A stretch of 59,278 bases of DNA. Source: Darwinibacter acetoxidans_A (lineage in GTDB: Bacteria > Bacillota > Limnochordia > Darwinibacteriales > Darwinibacteriaceae). The stretch covers positions 1 through 59,278 of the forward strand of contig JBHGWS010000140.1 in assembly GCA_041936745.1 (NCBI GenBank), in the 5' to 3' direction. Below the pieces are notes generated by a model. The model was not told where the DNA came from and searched no databases. It saw only the letters and a list, made by a program, of their open reading frames with translations. Shown here piece after piece: positions 23,055-32,469 of the stretch; the first letter of the stretch is position 1; every line of letters begins with the position of its first letter. The position numbers and the translations under genes were made by a program.

Positions 23055-24999
23055 TAATTTTAAGCGAACCGGAAAAAACGCTCAGATTGCCTTCCTGGAT
23101 AAAGGCCTTCACCTGTGAGCCTTCTTCCCCAAACCTGAAATGCTGATTGCCAATGGAAATCCTGACATTTGGGTAAACGCGGTTGGCAGTAATCTTCCCT
23201 TCTTTAACGATGTGGGCCTCAGTGGCTACTCCTGTGGGGCCGCCGAATTCTTTAGCTTTGATATCGCCTTGGTTTACGGTGATCTCACCGCCCCTAAAAA
23301 CACCGTTGGGCATTTGGAAGCCCCGCCCCGCCACTATTTTCGAATAATAGCAGCCGGTGCCCGTAATTTCCACTACACCTGATGCTTCAATACTGCTGTT
23401 TTGCAGATAGCCAACAGTCGCGTTGGAATCCGTATCCGTTTCTTTTTCCAGGATCACTTCCTGTGATCTCAAAAGGGAATGCAGCTCCCGTAAGCTGCTG
23501 ATATCCTTGACTTCTAACGGGCCCGTACCCAACAGGCTGTTTGTCAATTTTTCTGCCAGCAGCGCTAATTCAAGTGACGAACTTGCTTCTACTTCTTTGA
23601 AATAGTCCGCAAAGGCCTTGATATCCTTAGGCAGATCAAAGAATTTCAGCTCTAAGAGGTGTTTTATTAAGTTCTCAAAGGGAATGTTCTCAGCCTGTTT
23701 GACAATGGCGTCGTGAGCTTTTAAAAGCTGTTCCAGTTGATTGCCGATGTTATGCAGCATGGCAACCTGCCTGATTTTGATGACGGTCTGGCCTCCGGCG
23801 TAAAGTTGAGAGCGAAGGACATTCCTGACAACGTTAATGGAGCCTGCCGTACGTAAAATTGCACCGCTGACTAAGCCGTTAACTATGATGTTTCCTTTTT
23901 TCGATTCTACTTTAACGCTTTCTAAGACATTCCCTCTTATTATTATAGCACCATCCATGGTGATATTGCCTGTGGAAACATCTGCATCCCCCGCAAGTTC
24001 GAAAGCGTCGAGCACTTTTACAACACCGCCCTGCAGCATGGGCAGCCCGTCTCTTTCCGCTACTGCCCGCAGCCCATCTTGAGTAAGGTATGCCCCCTCC
24101 CCAACTTGCAGGGGAGGATCAATCATGGGCTCAATGGATATTTCTTTGCCGAAAACATCAATTCCCGGGGTTCCCGGAACCCCGGGTGTCTTAACTGCTA
24201 AAACCGTTCCTGGTTTAACACTTCGAATACCGTGGACCTCGTAGTGATCGATGCGGAGTGCATCGAAATCTACATCCGGTACTGTATCTTCTTGAAACCT
24301 ATAGGTAATAACCGGCTGCTTATGAGGCGTTGGTGCAATGCCTTCGGCTATGGTGATCAAACCACTCGGTTGGCGGAGCTGTTTAGGCGTGATCTTACTT
24401 AAATCGATGCCGTACGCAAGCCCCTCAACGGCAACTATTTCCCGCACCTCTTCTTTTGTTAGGGCGGGAGGTTCCACAAATTCTTTTTCCAGCGTCAAAC
24501 TCAACTGGTTAGCCGGGCTTTTTTCCGCCAATTTATATTTAACCCCCGGTGTCCGCTTCCAAAACAGCTCCGCTTTGAGATTATTTTTAGAAATTTTGAT
24601 TTCATACTCTAATTTAGGTGCAGAATTTTCCGGCAGTTCAATCTCTAAAGTGGCCAACCCCGCGGTAAGGATGAGGCGGTGGTTTATCTCTTTGCCTTGA
24701 TAGCGCACTTTGAAATCACGGCTGAAAAGCAGGCTGGGCTGTGGCCCTTCACCCTGTGGCGCGGTGTACTGCAGCTTGCCGTCAATTACGCTGATTGTGC
24801 CGGGAATATCCCTTGATTCAACCGGTTTTTTCAGCCTTACCCGCACAACTGCCGGCCTGCCCAGCAGGCCGAGGACCCCGCGGGAGGGCTCTTGCACCAC
24901 TTCTACCTCAACTTCTTTTCTTGTTGCGTTGAGTTTTTTTAGGGCATTTTCAATGGCTGTTTCGATCGTTTTGGCTTCCTCCAAGTGTTCACGCACCAT
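23047..24999 (-). CDS. FapA-like protein (DUF342) with N-terminal Jag_N domain
   Basis: 650 residues. The N-terminal ~60 residues form a Jag_N / KOW-jag-like module (AIENALKKLNATRKEVEVEV ... RGVLGLLGRP). The middle and C-terminal parts are a DUF342/FapA region with beta-helix-like repeats (GNITMDGAIIIRGNVLESVKV, KGNIIVNGLVSG, GDIKAKEFGGPTG) interrupted by a coiled segment (about 440-520). FapA proteins are polymerising or nucleic-acid-associated and often lie near flagellar genes in Clostridia. ATG 24999 follows GGGGGTAA, four bases after cheR. Function unproven; a link to motility comes from context. Confidence 0.8.
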   Translation of the reverse strand: MVREHLEEAKTIETAIENALKKLNATRKEVEVEVVQEPSRGVLGLLGRPAVVRVRLKKPVESRDIPGTISVIDGKLQYTAPQGEGPQPSLLFSRDFKVRYQGKEINHRLILTAGLATLEIELPENSAPKLEYEIKISKNNLKAELFWKRTPGVKYKLAEKSPANQLSLTLEKEFVEPPALTKEEVREIVAVEGLAYGIDLSKITPKQLRQPSGLITIAEGIAPTPHKQPVITYRFQEDTVPDVDFDALRIDHYEVHGIRSVKPGTVLAVKTPGVPGTPGIDVFGKEISIEPMIDPPLQVGEGAYLTQDGLRAVAERDGLPMLQGGVVKVLDAFELAGDADVSTGNITMDGAIIIRGNVLESVKVESKKGNIIVNGLVSGAILRTAGSINVVRNVLRSQLYAGGQTVIKIRQVAMLHNIGNQLEQLLKAHDAIVKQAENIPFENLIKHLLELKFFDLPKDIKAFADYFKEVEASSSLELALLAEKLTNSLLGTGPLEVKDISSLRELHSLLRSQEVILEKETDTDSNATVGYLQNSSIEASGVVEITGTGCYYSKIVAGRGFQMPNGVFRGGEITVNQGDIKAKEFGGPTGVATEAHIVKEGKITANRVYPNVRISIGNQHFRFGEEGSQVKAFIQEGNLSVFSGSLKINE

Positions 25000-25003
25000 T
25001 AGA

Positions 25004-25786
25004 TTACCCCCTGGCTGTGGTTTTCCGGTAAATGCAGTAATTTACCCTGTCCAGTCCATAAGAAGCAGGATCCATGATCTGTTCGGCGGATCCTACGATG
25101 AAATAACCGCCTGATGTTAGAGACTTAACAAACTTTTTAATCAGCCGGGCCTGCGTCTCGCTGGTAAAATAGATGAAAACATTGCGGCAGAGGATTAGAT
25201 CAAAGTTGTTTTGATATGGGTCTTTCAAAAGATCGTGCTGTTTGAAGATTACCATTTCTTTGATGCTGTCATTAATTGCTACATCGCCGTTTTCCAAAAC
25301 AGAAAAATATTTCTGTTTAAGGCTTTCCCTGACATCTTTAACTTGGTTTGGCAAAAACAGACCCTCTTTAGCCTTGTTCAAGACAAACAGGTCTAAATCC
25401 GTTGCCAAAAGTAAACTTGGTTGGATGCGCAGTTCCTGCAGTAAAATAGCGATGGAATAAACTTCCGCCCCAATTGAAGCTCCGGCACTCCAGATGCGGG
25501 GCCTGTTATTTGTGCCTATTGCAGGCAAGATTTTATTTTCTATTACAGAAAAAACGCTTTCATCGCGAAAAAAGTGCGATGTGTTAATCGTCAAGTATTT
25601 CAAAAATTTGCTGCGGTGGTTTTGGTCCGCATCTATTTTAGCCAAAAGCGCCTCGTAAGATGGCAAATCATGCCTGTTTAACCACTGATTAATGCGCCGG
25701 CGCATCTGCTGTTCTTTATAAGCGTGCAGATCAATTCCTAATTTAGCGTTAATCCCGTCTTTTAATCTTTCGTATTCCAATGCCAT
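25004..25786 (-). CDS. cheR: Chemotaxis protein methyltransferase CheR
   Basis: 260 residues. The N-terminal helical domain (about 1-75) ends in FLKYLTINTSHFFRD, the conserved NxTxFFR motif, then SAM-binding IWSAGASIGAEVYSIAILL and LCRNVFIYF. It methylates receptor glutamates using S-adenosylmethionine. Class I motif GASIGAE varies slightly from the usual GCSTGEE. ATG 25786 follows AAGGAG; longer frames run into cheB. It is directly after cheB in the chemotaxis operon. Confidence 0.93.
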   Translation of the reverse strand: MALEYERLKDGINAKLGIDLHAYKEQQMRRRINQWLNRHDLPSYEALLAKIDADQNHRSKFLKYLTINTSHFFRDESVFSVIENKILPAIGTNNRPRIWSAGASIGAEVYSIAILLQELRIQPSLLLATDLDLFVLNKAKEGLFLPNQVKDVRESLKQKYFSVLENGDVAINDSIKEMVIFKQHDLLKDPYQNNFDLILCRNVFIYFTSETQARLIKKFVKSLTSGGYFIVGSAEQIMDPASYGLDRVNYCIYRKTTARG

Positions 25787-25799
25787 AAAATCTTTCTCC

Positions 25800-26843
25800 T
25801 TACATGATCGGCACAATTTTCGAGATCGCCTCACCGATCCGGTTTAAAGGCAGGATGTAATCAGCATTTCCTTCTTCCGCGGCGGCCCGGGGCATGCTGT
25901 AAATTGTTGAAGAATTCTGATCCTGGGCGATGGTAATTCCCCCCGCGGCTTTGATTTTGGCCATGCCCTGCGCGCCATCTCTGCCCATGCCCGTGAGGAT
26001 AACGCCCAAAATCTTACTGCCGTAAACGGAAATCAGGCTTGCCATCGTTACATCAATTGCGGGCCTTAAAAACATTACCTTGTCGCTTTGATTCAGGTGT
26101 ACTCGGCGATCTTGGCCCACCAGCAGGTGAAAATCGCCCGGTGCGATGAGAACCTTGCTGTTTTCGATAAGATCACCGTCTGCCGCTTCTTTGACCGGAA
26201 AGGAAAATAGTGCATCCAACCTCTCGGCAAAACTGCGCGTGAAGTGGGCAGGCATGTGCTGTACGACCAAGATGCCCGCCGGCAAGTTGCGCGGGAGCTG
26301 CCCAAACACTTCTTCAACTGCCCTGGGCCCGCCCGTGGAAGAACCGATGATAACAAGTTTTTCTGCCGCTCCCGCAGCAGCCGGCGGAAAAACTTTGGGC
26401 CGCACAGCCCTGGGCAGCGGTGATGTTTTTTTTATTTCACGCACTTGAGCTTTTGCTGCCAGCCGCACTTTTTCAACAATCAGTGCGGCAATATCTTTCA
26501 AATCCAGGGAAATAGAGCCCGATGGTTTCGGAATAAAATCAACCGCACCCAAAGCTAAAGCCTGCATGGTAGTATCTGAGCCCTTTTTGGTCATGCTGCT
26601 TAACATGACAACGGGCAGCGGTTTAGTACTCATAATATGCCGTAAGGCTTCTAAGCCGTCCATTACGGGCATTTCCACATCGAGAGTTACAACATCTATG
26701 TCAAGCCTTGCTAATTTATTTAAGGCATCCTGCCCATTTCGCGCCGTAGCAACGGCTTCCAGGTCAGCTTCAGCATTAATTATTTCTGAAATAAGTTTAC
26801 GCATAAATGCACTGTCATCGACGACTAGGACTTTTATGGGCAT
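25800..26843 (-). CDS. cheB: Chemotaxis response regulator / methylesterase CheB
   Basis: 347 residues. The N-terminal receiver has acidic pocket VDDSAFM, phospho-acceptor Asp55 in LDVEMPVMDG and Lys in FIPKPSG. The C-terminal methylesterase has the triad: Ser in IIGSSTGGPRAV, His in VVQHMPAHFT and Asp in GMGRDGAQG. It demethylates and deamidates receptors, with activity raised by CheA phosphorylation. ATG 26843 follows GAGGT; an in-frame GTG at 26855 has no spaced site. It lies between cheD and cheR. Confidence 0.95.
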   Translation of the reverse strand: MPIKVLVVDDSAFMRKLISEIINAEADLEAVATARNGQDALNKLARLDIDVVTLDVEMPVMDGLEALRHIMSTKPLPVVMLSSMTKKGSDTTMQALALGAVDFIPKPSGSISLDLKDIAALIVEKVRLAAKAQVREIKKTSPLPRAVRPKVFPPAAAGAAEKLVIIGSSTGGPRAVEEVFGQLPRNLPAGILVVQHMPAHFTRSFAERLDALFSFPVKEAADGDLIENSKVLIAPGDFHLLVGQDRRVHLNQSDKVMFLRPAIDVTMASLISVYGSKILGVILTGMGRDGAQGMAKIKAAGGITIAQDQNSSTIYSMPRAAAEEGNADYILPLNRIGEAISKIVPIM

Positions 26844-26856
26844 TTGTGCTACCACC

Positions 26857-27330
26857 TCAAATCTCCTTGGGCGTTTTACCGATAGCCGTGACCATAACGA
26901 TACCGTTTTTGATGAAAAATCTCATTTTGCGGCCGTGATTGCCTAAGACATCCTGGCCAACGATTGGTATATTGTACTTTTTTAAGTTTTCGAAAACTGC
27001 CATAGTATTTTGTTCGCCGATGCTGACCGTGTTTAGATTTAAGTTGGGAAAAAGGTTTGCGCCGCCCGCTACTTTGGCCTGCAAGCGGCTTTTCTGGGCA
27101 CCAAGCTTGCGTGCTTCTTCGATCATGGCCGGAATGCCCGTATCCGCGTATTTCCCCGGTGGTGCGTTATCTTCCCTGCTTTTCGGCAGGAAAATATGGC
27201 CCATCACCCCCACTTTGGCCGTCTTGTCATATAAAGTAACGCCTACGCAAGAACCCAGGCCAACCGTAGTTAAGATGCCATCTGTTTTTAATGAGTTAAT
27301 TTGGCCCATATTTACGAACAATTCAGCCAT
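26857..27330 (-). CDS. cheD: Chemoreceptor glutamine deamidase CheD
   Basis: 157 residues. Catalytic Cys28 is in GLGSCVGVTLYD and His45 in GVMGHIFLP, with a Thr near 20 also conserved. CheD deamidates receptor glutamines and binds CheC, raising its CheY-P phosphatase activity. The start ATG shares one base with the cheC stop, so production of the two partners is coupled. The arrangement cheC-cheD is the Bacillus-type adaptation system. Confidence 0.94.
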   Translation of the reverse strand: MAELFVNMGQINSLKTDGILTTVGLGSCVGVTLYDKTAKVGVMGHIFLPKSREDNAPPGKYADTGIPAMIEEARKLGAQKSRLQAKVAGGANLFPNLNLNTVSIGEQNTMAVFENLKKYNIPIVGQDVLGNHGRKMRFFIKNGIVMVTAIGKTPKEI

Positions 27331-27923
27331 TATATTTCCTCCAGGCCTAAAATATGGGCTACCTTTTTGAAATCATCCTCATTGGGCAGAAATATGATAT
27401 TACCTTTAATGGCTTCGCCCTCAGCAAAAAAATCTGTGCTGATTACTGTCACTTCGTTGACAATTTGGGCACCGGCCAGGATACTCTGCCATACCGCGCC
27501 GGCCATGTCCACTGCGATCGCCGGCACGCTGGGGGCTAATATTAGATTTGTCATTTTAGCCAGGGCATTTAGATAAGAAGTAATCATAATATTGCCTAAT
27601 TCTTCTAAAGCGGAAAGGGACATCTCATTAAGTTCGCCGCTTTCATCACCTGTCAAGTGCCGGGCCAAAATTAAAGCACTGTCCACAGGCAGTATAAAAG
27701 CCATGTAACCGCTTACGTCACCTGATATTATTATAAAAATTCCGACTACGGTTTGTTCCAAGCCACCTATAAATTCAGCTGCCTCAGCAAAGGGCAGCAT
27801 GCGGGCATCCGGTACAACTAATTGGAAACGTTTTCCCCTTAACATCTGCGATAAGGCCGTGGTGGCGTGCCCGGCGCCGATATTGCCTAATTCTTTCAAA
27901 AAATCCAATCTGGCCGCGTACAC
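27330..27923 (-). CDS. cheC: CheY-P phosphatase CheC
   Basis: About 197 residues with two CheC phosphatase motifs. The first is FLKELGNIGAGHATTAL and the second ALEELGNIMITSYLNAL, each with the E-x2-N pair; the second is better preserved in context to P of PAIAVD. It dephosphorylates CheY-P and is stimulated by CheD. GTG 27923 is favoured, seven bases after TAGGGGGG; GTG 27929 is too close to that site. It overlaps cheD by one base and lies 13 bases from cheY. Confidence 0.92.
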   Translation of the reverse strand: MYAARLDFLKELGNIGAGHATTALSQMLRGKRFQLVVPDARMLPFAEAAEFIGGLEQTVVGIFIIISGDVSGYMAFILPVDSALILARHLTGDESGELNEMSLSALEELGNIMITSYLNALAKMTNLILAPSVPAIAVDMAGAVWQSILAGAQIVNEVTVISTDFFAEGEAIKGNIIFLPNEDDFKKVAHILGLEEI

Positions 27924-27935
27924 AGGCACACCCCC

Positions 27936-28298
27936 CTAGGCGCTGATTTTGCGCAACGATTCAACAACTCTTTCCGCATCGAAGGGCTTGACCAAAAAGT
28001 CCTTGGCCCCCGCGCTTAATGCTTCAATAACCATGGGCTTTTGCCCCATGGCACTGCAGACGATTATTTTAGCGTCCGGATCTATTTTCATAATTTCTTT
28101 AATGGCGGTGATGCCGTCCATTTTAGGCATAGTGATATCCATCGTTACCATGTCCGGCTGCAGTTCCTTGTAAAGGGCGATGGCCTCTTCGCCGTCCCCC
28201 GCTTCTCCTACAACCTCATAACCGTTTTTTTCAATAACATTGCGTAAAGTCATGCGCATAAACGCAGTGTCGTCTGTAATCAAAACTGTTTTCGCCAT
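27936..28298 (-). CDS. cheY: Chemotaxis response regulator CheY
   Basis: 120-residue single receiver domain. Acidic pocket Asp9-Asp10 (ITDDTAFM), phospho-acceptor Asp54 (TMDITMPKMDG), switch Ser in IIVCSAMGQ and Lys in FLVKPFDAE. In Gram-positive chemotaxis, phosphorylated CheY binds FliM and favours counterclockwise rotation. It follows cheA by 12 bases and precedes cheC. Confidence 0.95.
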   Translation of the reverse strand: MAKTVLITDDTAFMRMTLRNVIEKNGYEVVGEAGDGEEAIALYKELQPDMVTMDITMPKMDGITAIKEIMKIDPDAKIIVCSAMGQKPMVIEALSAGAKDFLVKPFDAERVVESLRKISA

Positions 28299-28310
28299 AC
28301 TTTCATCTCC

Positions 28311-30272
28311 CTATCGAATTAGAGTACTGGTGTCAAGGATTAACGCAACGTTGCCGTTACCCAAAACTGTTGCCCCGGCAATCCCCTGGATATCGCCGAG
28401 AATGCCCTGCAAAGACTTAATCACAATTTCCTGCTGGCCGATTAAATCCTCCACTATGAAGGCGGCCTTACCGCCGCGGGTTTCAACTACGATTACGGCT
28501 AAAGGCCCCGGGGATTCCAAACTATTAAAGCCGAGGGATGCGGCAAGATCATAGAGGGGAAGTACTTCATCGCGCAGTACGATTACATTTTGCTGCTGCA
28601 CGGTTTTGATTTGACTTCGTTCGATCTGGAGATTTTCTCGGACTGTTTGAATGGGGATAGCCATGGTTTCGCCATCACAGAGCACTAACAGCGCCTTGAT
28701 AATTGCCAAAGTCAAAGGCAGTTTAATAATCGTGCGCAGCGACTGGCCCTGCACGGATTCCATCTCAATGGTTCCACTCAGTGATTCCACAGTCGTTTTA
28801 ACAGCATCCAAGCCCACTCCCCGGCCCGAGAGGCCTGTTACTTCCTTGGCTGTGCTGAAACCGGGGTTAAAAAGCAGTTCGATTCCTTCTTCGCTGGAGA
28901 TTTTTGGAGCAGTGGGCTTTAAAAGCCCTCGTTCAACCGCTTTTTTCTGAATGCTTGCTAAGTCAAGCCCCCTGCCGTCGTCACTTATTTCGATTAAGAT
29001 GTGGCTGCCTTCATGCCTTGCCTGCAGGCGGATAGTGCCTGTTTCCGGTTTGCCTAAAGCCAAGCGTTCCGCGGGCAGTTCCAAGCCGTGATCGATGGAA
29101 TTCCGCAGAAGGTGCACCAGTGGGTCACCGATTTGATTAACAATAGAGCGGTCTAGTTCAGTTTCTTCACCGGAGATTTCCAAATTGATCTGCTTGTTTG
29201 ATGCCTGAGCCAGATCCCGCACCATGCGGGGAAAGCGGTCAAACACTTGTTTAATGGGGACCATCCTCAGGCTCATCGCGGCATACTGCAGTTCCGTTGT
29301 CACTCGGTCTAACTGTGCCAAGGCATTTTTTTGCTCAGACTCATTTTTTTCATTCAAGCTCATTTCCATAACTTGCGTCCGGCTGATCACCAATTCCCCA
29401 ACCAAGTTGATGAGCTTGTCCAAACGCTCGGTTTCAACGCGCACCAATGTTTCTTGCCGCTGCAGCCTTGGCAGTGGCGCCGCCATGGCTGCGGCTGCAG
29501 TCTGCGTGGGTGGGGCAGCGGCTTTCTCTTGGGGCTTTTCTTCGCTTACAGGCGAAACTTCCACATTTTCAATCTCGGAAATCCCCTCGACGATGCCCTG
29601 GACGCCTGCGGCGGTTTCATGCGTAAGAATTATGAGACCAAATTGAACATCAAACAGCTCGTCTTCCAAATCCTGTACAGAAGGCTTGCTTTGGATAATA
29701 GTTCCGATTTCTTCCAAGGCTTGAAAAACGGTGTAAACCCGCACTGATTTTAAAATTGTATTTTCCCGTAAAGTGACGATAACGCTGAAGGCGTTGTAGC
29801 CTTGTTCCAGGCCTTGTTTAATCGTTTCCCGATTAAATTCATCCAGTTCCATGGTAAGGCTGTCCGCGGCCATTTCTTCTTGAACTGTGATACCTTCTTC
29901 ACCTGTCAAGCCTTTTAAGGCCGCAGTAACTTCTTCAAAGCCGCTGATCGGCTCTTCGCTGATGGTCTGCTCCAAAAGAATTTCTAAGGTATCTACGGAG
30001 CGGAATAACACGTCAATAACTTCTTGGTTGGCGGTCAATTCCCCCCCGCGCAGCTTTTCTAAAACGCTTTCCATCTCGTGAGTAAACTGTGTCAGCTCTT
30101 TAAAACCCATGGTGCCGGACATGCCTTTTAAACTGTGGGCTGCCCGAAACAGCTCGTCGAGGATGTTCCAATCCGCAGGATTGCGTTCGAAAACTAAAAG
30201 ATTATCATTTAATGACTGCAGGTAATCTTGGGCTTCTGCCGCAAATACTTCTTTGAAGGCACTGGTATCCAA
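28311..30272 (-). CDS. cheA: Chemotaxis histidine kinase CheA
   Basis: 653 residues. P1 HPt has His46 (RAAHSLKGMSGTMGF). P2 CheY-binding spans about 160-245. P3 dimerisation begins at RLDKLINLVGELVI near 280. P4 ATPase has the N-box HLLRNSIDHGLE, G1 DDGRGLD and G2 GRGVGLDAVK. P5 CheW-like regulatory domain spans about 515-650. It phosphorylates CheY and CheB. TTG 30272 follows GGGGGAAG. It lies 18 bases after fliY. Confidence 0.96.
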   Translation of the reverse strand: MDTSAFKEVFAAEAQDYLQSLNDNLLVFERNPADWNILDELFRAAHSLKGMSGTMGFKELTQFTHEMESVLEKLRGGELTANQEVIDVLFRSVDTLEILLEQTISEEPISGFEEVTAALKGLTGEEGITVQEEMAADSLTMELDEFNRETIKQGLEQGYNAFSVIVTLRENTILKSVRVYTVFQALEEIGTIIQSKPSVQDLEDELFDVQFGLIILTHETAAGVQGIVEGISEIENVEVSPVSEEKPQEKAAAPPTQTAAAAMAAPLPRLQRQETLVRVETERLDKLINLVGELVISRTQVMEMSLNEKNESEQKNALAQLDRVTTELQYAAMSLRMVPIKQVFDRFPRMVRDLAQASNKQINLEISGEETELDRSIVNQIGDPLVHLLRNSIDHGLELPAERLALGKPETGTIRLQARHEGSHILIEISDDGRGLDLASIQKKAVERGLLKPTAPKISSEEGIELLFNPGFSTAKEVTGLSGRGVGLDAVKTTVESLSGTIEMESVQGQSLRTIIKLPLTLAIIKALLVLCDGETMAIPIQTVRENLQIERSQIKTVQQQNVIVLRDEVLPLYDLAASLGFNSLESPGPLAVIVVETRGGKAAFIVEDLIGQQEIVIKSLQGILGDIQGIAGATVLGNGNVALILDTSTLIR

Positions 30273-30290
30273 TTGCTTCCCCCTTTCAGC

Positions 30291-31388
30291 CTAACTGACA
30301 CTGACTATGCGATCTTTTTGCGTCGCTATTTCCGTGATGCGGACCCCAAATTGTTCGCCCACTACGACAACTTCCCCTCGGGCAATCAGGGTATCGTTGG
30401 CAAACACCTCAATCGGCTCGCCGTGGAAGGATTCTAATTCCATGATGTGGCCGGGCCCCAAACGAAGGATGTTGTCGATAGACATCTTGGTCCTGCCCAA
30501 AACCGCCCGCACTTGGACGGGGATGCCCTTGATTAAATCTATATTTATATTGCCTAAATCCACGGCGGTTTGATCTTCTTTTTGCACCGGCCGGGGCGGT
30601 GGCGGCATTTTAGCCGGTTCTTCTTTTAAATCCGCCCAAGCGATGGCCGCTGCTTCTTCTTCAATGGCTGCGGGCTTTGGAACCTCTTCCTGCGCCGGCA
30701 GCAGCATTTCAACCATTTCTTTAGCAAAATCGGTTTCAATGATCTGGAGCATTGTGCTGTCTACCAAACCGTCGATTTCAATGCGGAAGGCAATGGTTAC
30801 GACGGGGTTTTCCTGGGGGATTTCCTCCGTCACCAAATCCTGTGCCAGATCCCGCCGTTCCGTCGTGGGCGGTGAAATTTCGATTAAAGTCCCGAATAAG
30901 TCGGACATGGCTGTCGCCGCCGACCCCATCATCATATTCATCGCTTCGGTTAAAGCGCTGAGGTAAATATCATCTATTTCAGGCGGTAAGCTTGTCCCAT
31001 CTTCGCCCATCATTAAGCTGCCTATCACTAAAGCATCCTTTTCCCTGATGACTAAAATGTTTTCACCCAAAAGCCCCTGCAGGTACTCTACATTGACAAT
31101 TATACAGGGTACGGGATATGAATCGGTGACAACTTTCGGCGTACTCATATACACTTCCGGTACCGTGATGCTCACCTTTTTGTTCACCAAAGTACTTAAA
31201 GCGGTAGCTGCGGAACCCATGGAAATATTGCCGATTTCCGCTAAAGTGTCCTGCTCTTCAGTAGTAAGAAAGTCATTCACGTCCAGATCGGGGAATTCCG
31301 TCTTTTCTTCTTTGGCCTTTTCCCCTCCGTTGTCTAATTCGGCTAAAAGGGCATCAAGTTCGTCTTGGCTCATCAGTTCGTCACTCAC
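30291..31388 (-). CDS. fliY: Flagellar motor switch phosphatase FliY (FliN-type)
   Basis: About 365 residues. An N-terminal FliM-like peptide (MSQDELDALLAEL) for CheY-P binding; a CheC-like middle domain with two E-x2-N motifs (LAEIGNISMGSAAT; LTEAMNMMMGSAAT); a proline-rich linker near 255-280 (KMPPPPRPV); and a C-terminal FliN/SpoA domain (IPVQVRAVLGRTKMSIDNIL). It is part of the C-ring and removes phosphate from CheY-P. GTG 31388, with GGAAGGGGG upstream and overlapping the fliM stop by 8 bases, gives a good site; ATG 31373 is the alternative. Confidence 0.93.
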   Translation of the reverse strand: MSDELMSQDELDALLAELDNGGEKAKEEKTEFPDLDVNDFLTTEEQDTLAEIGNISMGSAATALSTLVNKKVSITVPEVYMSTPKVVTDSYPVPCIIVNVEYLQGLLGENILVIREKDALVIGSLMMGEDGTSLPPEIDDIYLSALTEAMNMMMGSAATAMSDLFGTLIEISPPTTERRDLAQDLVTEEIPQENPVVTIAFRIEIDGLVDSTMLQIIETDFAKEMVEMLLPAQEEVPKPAAIEEEAAAIAWADLKEEPAKMPPPPRPVQKEDQTAVDLGNINIDLIKGIPVQVRAVLGRTKMSIDNILRLGPGHIMELESFHGEPIEVFANDTLIARGEVVVVGEQFGVRITEIATQKDRIVSVS

Positions 31389-32379
31389 TGCGGGTGCCCC
31401 CTTCCGTTTCGCATACATTTGTAATCACAACACCGAGCCTTGCGCCCAAGCGGCCCGGCGTGCCTTTAAATTTAGTCAGCGGCCCTATCTTTATATCAAG
31501 GGTTTCGTTTTTTTTGCGATCCAGTGGGATCACATCGCCCGCGGCCAAATTAAGCAGATCCTGCACTGAGACGGAAGTTTGGCCCAGCTCAACTTCAATT
31601 GGGATGACAGCTGAGCGGATCTTTTGTTTCAATACTTCGATCCGCGCCGGATCAGGTTGTTTTAAGGACTCAAACATACGGATCTGTGTCAGGTTTTTCA
31701 TAATGGGTTCCAAAGTACGGTGCGGTAAGCAGATACTGACCATATCCGCCTGCTCGTTTAATTCCAACCTCATGGTGACCAGGGCGATGACTTCTCTTTC
31801 AGGAATCAGTTGGAGAAATTGAGGATTGCTTTCCATGTAATCTAACTCAAATTCCAAGGCGCTGACATCCCGCCACGCTTCTGACAAAAGGGCTGAGAAA
31901 ACACTGATTACCTGTTTTCGTAAAACAGCCGTTTCTATATCGGTGAGGCCCCTGCTGCGCCCCAAAGGCCTGCCGTCGCCGCCGCAGAGGCGGTCGTGTA
32001 AGAGAAATGCGATATCCGGCGTCAGCTGCATGATTGCATACCCTTCCAAGGGGTGGACCTTAAAAACGCTGAGTACGGACGGATTGGGGAGTGAGCTGAC
32101 AAAGTCGCCAAAGGTGAGCTGTTCAACGGTGTGCACCCTCAGGTCTACTTGGTGCCTGAGTTTGGCCGTCATTAAAACCCCGTAGCTTCTGGTAAATTGT
32201 TCGTGAATGCGCTCTAGGGCCCTCAGATGCTCTTTTGAGAACTTATTTGGCCTAGTGAAATCATACAGCGGATCTTCATCGCCGGCGGCTTCAATTTCTT
32301 CCTCACCGTCCGGTTCGGAAGCGGCCTTAATCAACATGTCAATTTCTTCCTGTGATAAAATGTCATGCACAAAACTCAC
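31381..32379 (-). CDS. fliM: Flagellar motor switch protein FliM
   Basis: 332 residues. The N-terminal CheY-binding helix begins ILSQEEIDMLI, followed by an acidic linker, the CheC-like middle domain (FSKEHLRALERIHEQFTRSY, LCGGDGRPLGRSRGLTDIE) and the C-terminal SpoA domain (IPIEVELGQTSVSVQDLLNL). It sets motor rotation direction in the C-ring. Its place here with cheA rather than with the fla/che export genes is less common. It lies 90 bases after cheW. Confidence 0.95.
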   Translation of the reverse strand: MSFVHDILSQEEIDMLIKAASEPDGEEEIEAAGDEDPLYDFTRPNKFSKEHLRALERIHEQFTRSYGVLMTAKLRHQVDLRVHTVEQLTFGDFVSSLPNPSVLSVFKVHPLEGYAIMQLTPDIAFLLHDRLCGGDGRPLGRSRGLTDIETAVLRKQVISVFSALLSEAWRDVSALEFELDYMESNPQFLQLIPEREVIALVTMRLELNEQADMVSICLPHRTLEPIMKNLTQIRMFESLKQPDPARIEVLKQKIRSAVIPIEVELGQTSVSVQDLLNLAAGDVIPLDRKKNETLDIKIGPLTKFKGTPGRLGARLGVVITNVCETEGGTRSE

Positions 32380-32394
32380 CTCCCGGGTTCATTT

Positions 32395-32435
32395 AAATAA
32401 GAGGGTATCCCTCCCTTGAGGGAATCCCCTCTCTA
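32395..32435 (-). terminator. Stem-loop between cheW and fliM, possible attenuator
   Basis: On the minus strand AGAGGGG pairs with ACCCTCT around an inner TCCCT / AGGGA hairpin, followed by TATTT. The T-tract is weak, so it probably lowers rather than stops transcription between cheW and fliM. Confidence 0.4.
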
Positions 32436-32469
32436 ACAATATCGGCAGGTATTAGCCATTTCTTGAGGT